A stretch of DNA of 41,078 nt from Candidatus Obscuribacter sp. (GTDB lineage Bacteria > Cyanobacteriota > Vampirovibrionia > Obscuribacterales > Obscuribacteraceae): contig JADJQZ010000007.1 of NCBI GenBank assembly GCA_016712465.1, positions 1 to 41,078 on the forward strand, given 5' to 3'. How positions within the stretch are numbered: position 1 is the stretch's first letter; every line of letters starts with the position of its first letter. The position numbers were made by a program, and so were the translations under genes. The notes beneath the pieces were generated by a model. The model searched no databases, was not told the origin of the DNA, and worked only from the letters and a program-made list of their open reading frames with translations. Of this stretch, positions 37,459 to 41,078 are shown in pieces.

Positions 37459-37760
37459 AGCACATGGATTTTAAAAAATGAATGCCGCACCCCGGCCTTG
37501 TAAAGGCGGAACGCTTCGGTAAAAGATCGGTAATTTTTGTAGCGCCTCAACACAATGTCGTGCGACGAAAAGAAGCGGGCAAACTGCTTTTCAGTCAGTA
37601 ACCACGCCTCGTACTTTTCCCCACACTCGGCTAACTGCCTTCCGTATTCGGCGAAGTAGCCGTCTGCGGTGAGCATAGCGCGTGCATCGTCTGCGCTCGT
37701 ATCTGTGCAGTATTCCAGAGGTTGTAATGTTCCGTAATGTGTTGTTTGCTCTGCTGCCAT
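37449..37760 (-). CDS. hypothetical protein in the glycan cassette
   Basis: ATG 37758-37760 (MAAEQTTHYGTLQPLEYCTD); a GTG lies 9 bases upstream. The 103-residue product has helices DARAMLTADGYFAEYGRQLA and EKYEAWLLTEKQFARFFS, ending FRLYKAGVRHSFFKIHVLCK. It overlaps the glycosyltransferase gene by 130 bases in the -1 frame, long for this genome. It could be an independent gene, or the -1 read-through end of the glycosyltransferase; no good slippery heptamer was found in the overlap. Confidence 0.5.
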   Translation of the reverse strand: MAAEQTTHYGTLQPLEYCTDTSADDARAMLTADGYFAEYGRQLAECGEKYEAWLLTEKQFARFFSSHDIVLRRYKNYRSFTEAFRLYKAGVRHSFFKIHVLCK

Positions 37761-38635
37761 AATTCGCACGCTTTTTCGTAAGTAGGAAATTTATCGGTTG
37801 CGAACTCCCATCCGGGACGGCCCGCAAAATTTGAAACGCAAACGCCGCCGGACATTGTTGCCTCGATCCAGGCAATGTTTGATTTGTGTTCGTTGAACTG
37901 GTGATCCATCAGCGGCTTCCAAAAGCCATTGAATTGCGCCCTGTGGATCGCCTCCATGTATTGCCTTGGGCTTTCGATATAGTCGAGCAGTTCTGCGTTT
38001 TCCGCATGATCCATCGGCGGCAACACGCCAAGGAAAAACCACTTTTTAGCCTTGTCTCGATTTTCTTCGTACCACTTGCGCGCGTCCTGGGCCAAAATGT
38101 CGTGGTACTGGATGGTTGTTCCACGCCAAGCCCAATGACCACGATCAGGTGCGGGCTGCGCCGGGATTTCTTCAGGAAATATGGCATTTGGGATAACTAC
38201 GCCTTGATTTGTGTAAGTTTCAAGGAATTTTGGCGTAGAAAACCAGAACAAATCGGCAGATTTAAACGCTTTTTCGCTTTCTTTTTGGTTTGCGCTGCCG
38301 GGTTTATAGGCCGAATAAAGGGCGTGTGTTTTCGGCAAATTAAACACGTCATCGTCAATATCAACGATGACCTTGCACCCATTCTGCTTTGCCTCCACCA
38401 AAAAGTCGGAAATGTAGGGCTTAGCGAAAGGGCGGGAAACGATAATCAGGTGCGCCCACCACATATCGGAGTAGTCAAGGTCTTTGCGCTTTACACGAAA
38501 GTTGAACTCTACCGGAAACAAACCCTCGTCTGATAATTTGCTAACAACCCACAGAGGGCGGTAAGTCCGCCACCATGCCACGTTTGAAAGTAGCGAGTGT
38601 TCAAGTATTAGGACGTTTATTTTTTTCTTGTTCAT
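37631..38635 (-). CDS. GT-B-type glycosyltransferase
   Basis: This 334-residue protein begins KINVLILEHSLLSNVAWWRT, then SDMWWAHLIIVSRPFAKPYI, GCKVIVDIDDDVFNLPKTHA, VVIPNAIFPEEIPAQPAPDR, WFFLGVLPPMDHAENAELLD and the donor-site segment NIAWIEATMSGGVCVSNFAG. This is the GT4-like GT-B pattern of phage and capsule glycosyltransferases. It lies directly after the large terminase gene (4-base overlap), a place used in some phages for accessory genes. The last 30 residues look less conserved. Confidence 0.85.
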   Translation of the reverse strand: MNKKKINVLILEHSLLSNVAWWRTYRPLWVVSKLSDEGLFPVEFNFRVKRKDLDYSDMWWAHLIIVSRPFAKPYISDFLVEAKQNGCKVIVDIDDDVFNLPKTHALYSAYKPGSANQKESEKAFKSADLFWFSTPKFLETYTNQGVVIPNAIFPEEIPAQPAPDRGHWAWRGTTIQYHDILAQDARKWYEENRDKAKKWFFLGVLPPMDHAENAELLDYIESPRQYMEAIHRAQFNGFWKPLMDHQFNEHKSNIAWIEATMSGGVCVSNFAGRPGWEFATDKFPTYEKACELWQQSKQHITEHYNLWNTAQIRAQTMHALCSPQTATSPNTEGS

Positions 38636-40332
38636 ACAATAATTAGGTCTTCTTCAAATAAATACGATTTACCGACCGGCTCGCTGCGGTCTTTCAGCCA
38701 TTGCCCGACGGCGTTTAAAAGTGCGGCCACACCGTCAATCTTGTCAACGCTTTTGCCTCGTGATGGGTAGTAGTTACCCGCCGCCGTCGGCTGCATGGTC
38801 ACGTTTGCAAGCATCCACCGCATAACGGGGTTGCCGTCGTGCCGTATTGTCTCCGAAAGTGCAAGCCTTTCAATGTGCTTAGCCGGCGGCGTAAGCCAAA
38901 GCGGTGCCTGACTGTACGGCTCCATGCGCAAGCCGTTTTCGATTAACTTCGGGGTGATGTACGATGAAAGTGCTTTGTCGTACCCGACGCCTGCGAGGTT
39001 TAGCGGCTCGACAATTTCAAGAATATCGGAAAGAATCTGGTCGTAATCCGTGACATTTCCGGGCGTTGTCTTTAGGTATCCGTCCCGCGCCCACTGGCGC
39101 ACAAATGGCCTTTTATTGTCGAATTTGTCCAAAGAATCCTCCGGTGCCCAAAACCAAAAAAAAGCATAGGCATTGTCCGACTCAAACCGCGGGGGGAAAA
39201 ATAGCGTAAAGGCGTTAAAGTCGTTCGTGTTCGCAAGGTCAAGGCCGCCCCAGCATTCGCGCTCTTTTAATTGCTCAATGTCCACGTCTTCGCAATTTTT
39301 CATCCAAACGTCATCAGGTATCCAGCCATCCTGTGAGGCGTATTCAATATTCAAGTTCTTGACCTTGAAATCAATTTCTTTTTGCTGCCCACCTGTGGAA
39401 ATCTTGTTATACTCGGTCTCCAGCCCTGTCATTGTCAGCGATATGCCCAAACCAGGATTGGCCTTGCACCACACCGACCTATCCTGCCAGTCATCGCCCT
39501 CGTCAAGTTCGTAAATGAAGGCAAGCAGTTCCGGGTTGTCGGCTACGCCCATGAGCATATTTCTGCACGCCCTCAAAAACTCACTGTTCGGCCCTTGCGG
39601 GTTGTACCCGGCAGTTGTAATTATCCAAGTCACGGGGTCGTCAACCTTAACCATGCCCGACTCCATCACGTTCATCATCTCGTCATTTGGCCAAGCATGG
39701 TATTCGTCCACCAGAACCAGCGAAGGGCTTGCGCCATCCTCGCTCTGGCTGTCCCGGCCCAAGTATGTTACCCAAGACAGTTTGTTTTTCCGGCTTACCC
39801 GCGTTGACGTGTGACCAGTTGGTATGTGCACCTCGTCGTGCAGTTCCGGGAAGTCGGCAAGTAGGTGTGACATAGTTTTCCGCTGCCTATCCCAACCAAT
39901 TTTTGCCTGATCTTTTTTCGTAGCCACCCAATACACCTCAGGGTCTTCCGTCCCATCAAATAAAAACCCGATAACGCCAATTGTTACAAGGTTTGCCGTT
40001 TTGGCGTTGCCGCGACCAACCTTGCAATAAACCTTTCTGAACCGCTTTCCGCCGTCATTGCGCCGCCAACCAAAGGCAATGTAAACAAGCGCAGCCCACC
40101 AGGGCATAATGTCAAACGGTTGCCCCGCCTCTTTGCCCTTGCTAAACCGAAACAATTTGTACAGGTCAAGAATACGCGCCGCCTCATCTTCGTCAAAGTG
40201 GTACGGAAAATCAGGCGAGCCAACACGCGCAAGATCGGCAACGTGCCGATCAATCGCAAGGCGTATCCACTTGCCGACAACGATCTGCCCGGACAAAACG
40301 CCGTCAATGTATGCGCGTGCGCGTTCGATCAT
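38632..40332 (-). CDS. terL: large terminase subunit
   Basis: The 566-residue packaging ATPase-nuclease has a Walker A in YCKVGRGNAKTANL (106-112), an adenine-side VYWVATKKDQAKIGWD and a Walker B LVLVDEYH (205-212). A coupling motif ITTAGYNPQG (about 239-248) follows, and RNase H-fold nuclease acids WGGLDLAN (Asp365) and GVGYDKALS (Asp452). It belongs to the HK97/P27-partnered type. It packs phage DNA into the prohead through the portal. The symbol is the generic phage name. Confidence 0.95.
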   Translation of the reverse strand: MIERARAYIDGVLSGQIVVGKWIRLAIDRHVADLARVGSPDFPYHFDEDEAARILDLYKLFRFSKGKEAGQPFDIMPWWAALVYIAFGWRRNDGGKRFRKVYCKVGRGNAKTANLVTIGVIGFLFDGTEDPEVYWVATKKDQAKIGWDRQRKTMSHLLADFPELHDEVHIPTGHTSTRVSRKNKLSWVTYLGRDSQSEDGASPSLVLVDEYHAWPNDEMMNVMESGMVKVDDPVTWIITTAGYNPQGPNSEFLRACRNMLMGVADNPELLAFIYELDEGDDWQDRSVWCKANPGLGISLTMTGLETEYNKISTGGQQKEIDFKVKNLNIEYASQDGWIPDDVWMKNCEDVDIEQLKERECWGGLDLANTNDFNAFTLFFPPRFESDNAYAFFWFWAPEDSLDKFDNKRPFVRQWARDGYLKTTPGNVTDYDQILSDILEIVEPLNLAGVGYDKALSSYITPKLIENGLRMEPYSQAPLWLTPPAKHIERLALSETIRHDGNPVMRWMLANVTMQPTAAGNYYPSRGKSVDKIDGVAALLNAVGQWLKDRSEPVGKSYLFEEDLIIV

Positions 40333-40571
40333 TCGTATGGGGATTCTATGGGGAATGTTGTACTGCCAATCTCCCTTACAACATGAACGGGCATACCGTC
40401 CTTTACCTCAACTGTAGTTTGCCGTTCAACAATGCCGTCTTTTTCATCGCACTGCTTTTTGCCAACTATTTGCCAGAAAACACCAGTACGGAGATCTTCC
40501 AGAATCTTGGCCGTAAGCCATTCAATAACCTGTTCTTCAGTCATATTATATTGCTTTTTTCTTTCCGCCAT
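40329..40571 (-). CDS. hypothetical protein between terminase genes
   Basis: This 80-residue protein (MAERKKQYNMTEEQVIEWLT, then EDLRTGVFWQIVGKKQCDEK) has a helix followed by strands. It overlaps the small terminase gene by 26 bases and the large one by 4. A packaging helper is possible, but no family is recognised. Confidence 0.6.
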   Translation of the reverse strand: MAERKKQYNMTEEQVIEWLTAKILEDLRTGVFWQIVGKKQCDEKDGIVERQTTVEVKDGMPVHVVREIGSTTFPIESPYE

Positions 40572-41052
40572 TCATAGCCTCAAGGATTGTAGATTTTACC
40601 GGGGCTTTTTCGGTGACTTTAACCGCCTGCCGGTCGCGTGGGCTGAACCCGAACTTCTCGCCAATGGCCTTGACAATCTTGATCGCCTCCATGTATGCCA
40701 AATGGTTCGGGTTTCTGATCGGGCGGGATCCGTTTTCGTTCTCGATCCAAATGACCGCGCCGCGCTGCTGGATGTCTTTCATGGCGTCGGCGGCCAAAAA
40801 CCAGTTTTCGACATATGACTGGAGAAAGTCCGTGTCCAAGTCGTGCAAAATGCGCGCCTTCAAAACCTTGTCCGCTGTCTCATTCCACTTTGCAACGTGC
40901 CGCTTGTCAAAGTGCGGCGGCGGCGGCGGGATAGCGTCCGAAGGCGGCAAAACGACCTCCATACGGTCGGCATCCCTGTCCTTTCGGTATGTTCCAGCGG
41001 CCTGCTTTTCGGTTGCGGACTTTCGCAGTCCGGCTCCTCCTCCTCCTCTCAT
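40546..41052 (-). CDS. terS: small terminase subunit, P27 family
   Basis: This 168-residue protein has the P27 pattern: N-terminal GTYRKDRDADRMEVVLPP linker, then PPHFDKRHVAKWNETADKVL, DLDTDFLQSYVENWFLAADA, GAVIWIENENGSRPIRNPN and the C-terminal helix IKIVKAIGEKFGFSPRDRQA. The last motif (FGFSPRDRQ) is the family hallmark. It recognises phage DNA for packaging. The start at 41052 is 27 bases from the window end; no promoter is visible in that stretch. The symbol is the generic phage name. Confidence 0.9.
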   Translation of the reverse strand: MRGGGGAGLRKSATEKQAAGTYRKDRDADRMEVVLPPSDAIPPPPPHFDKRHVAKWNETADKVLKARILHDLDTDFLQSYVENWFLAADAMKDIQQRGAVIWIENENGSRPIRNPNHLAYMEAIKIVKAIGEKFGFSPRDRQAVKVTEKAPVKSTILEAMNGGKKKAI

Positions 41053-41078
41053 GGTTTAAAAGTTGAATAATTGACTGT

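Overview
The window looks like a nearly complete genome of a tailed double-stranded DNA phage with a long non-contractile tail (HK97-like head genes, tape measure, no sheath), most likely infecting a member of the Bacteroidota. The host call rests on promoters of the form TTTG/TTG, spacer, TAnnTTTG (clear at 3183-3214, 11972-11979 and 12021-12052), on the lack of Shine-Dalgarno sites, and on several protein families common in Bacteroidota phages. No integrase, recombinase, repressor of a known family or DNA polymerase was recognised. Whether the phage is strictly lytic therefore cannot be settled here.

Layout. Nearly everything is on the minus strand and reads from right to left. 41.1-38.6 kb: small and large terminase. 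38.6-35.7 kb: an inserted cassette of glycosyltransferase, small protein, methyltransferase and an ATP-grasp/HAD fusion. 35.6-29.2 kb: portal, protease, major capsid protein, connectors, tail terminator, major tail protein, and a tail-assembly chaperone with a probable -1 ribosomal frameshift. 29.2-19.1 kb: tape measure, a 1173-residue tail-tip/fibre protein, smaller fibre proteins and a seven-bladed beta-propeller protein. 19.1-16.7 kb: membrane proteins, one carrying an HU-like domain, a damaged lipoprotein gene and an M15 peptidase endolysin. 16.7-12.1 kb is an island on the plus strand, rich in membrane proteins and including a GIY-YIG-like domain with transmembrane helices. It is driven from a symmetric divergent promoter at about 12.0 kb. 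12.0-2.9 kb holds the leftward early genes: many small unknowns, an SSB-like protein, a pentapeptide-repeat protein, a structured RNA leader, an HTH replication initiator and a VRR-NUC nuclease. 2.9-0.6 kb is a second sugar cassette (GT2, a PLOD-like glycosyltransferase, a DegT-like aminotransferase). Two HNH endonuclease genes end the window. Joined to the right end, they would place HNH genes next to terminase, the usual order in such phages.

How it fits together. Minus-strand genes usually overlap by 4 bases (ATGA) or 1-2 bases (TAATG), so they are probably translated in coupled series. Several microproteins of 22-43 residues fill gaps exactly, with coupled overlaps at one or both ends. 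The two carbohydrate/ligase cassettes suggest the phage modifies either its own virion or the host surface. The plus-strand island is the best candidate for a host-takeover, superinfection-exclusion or defence locus.

Caution. Several genes (at about 1.29, 2.02, 11.35, 16.15, 17.57 and 18.03 kb) are split by one-base shifts, mostly at homopolymers. Some may be assembly errors rather than biology.
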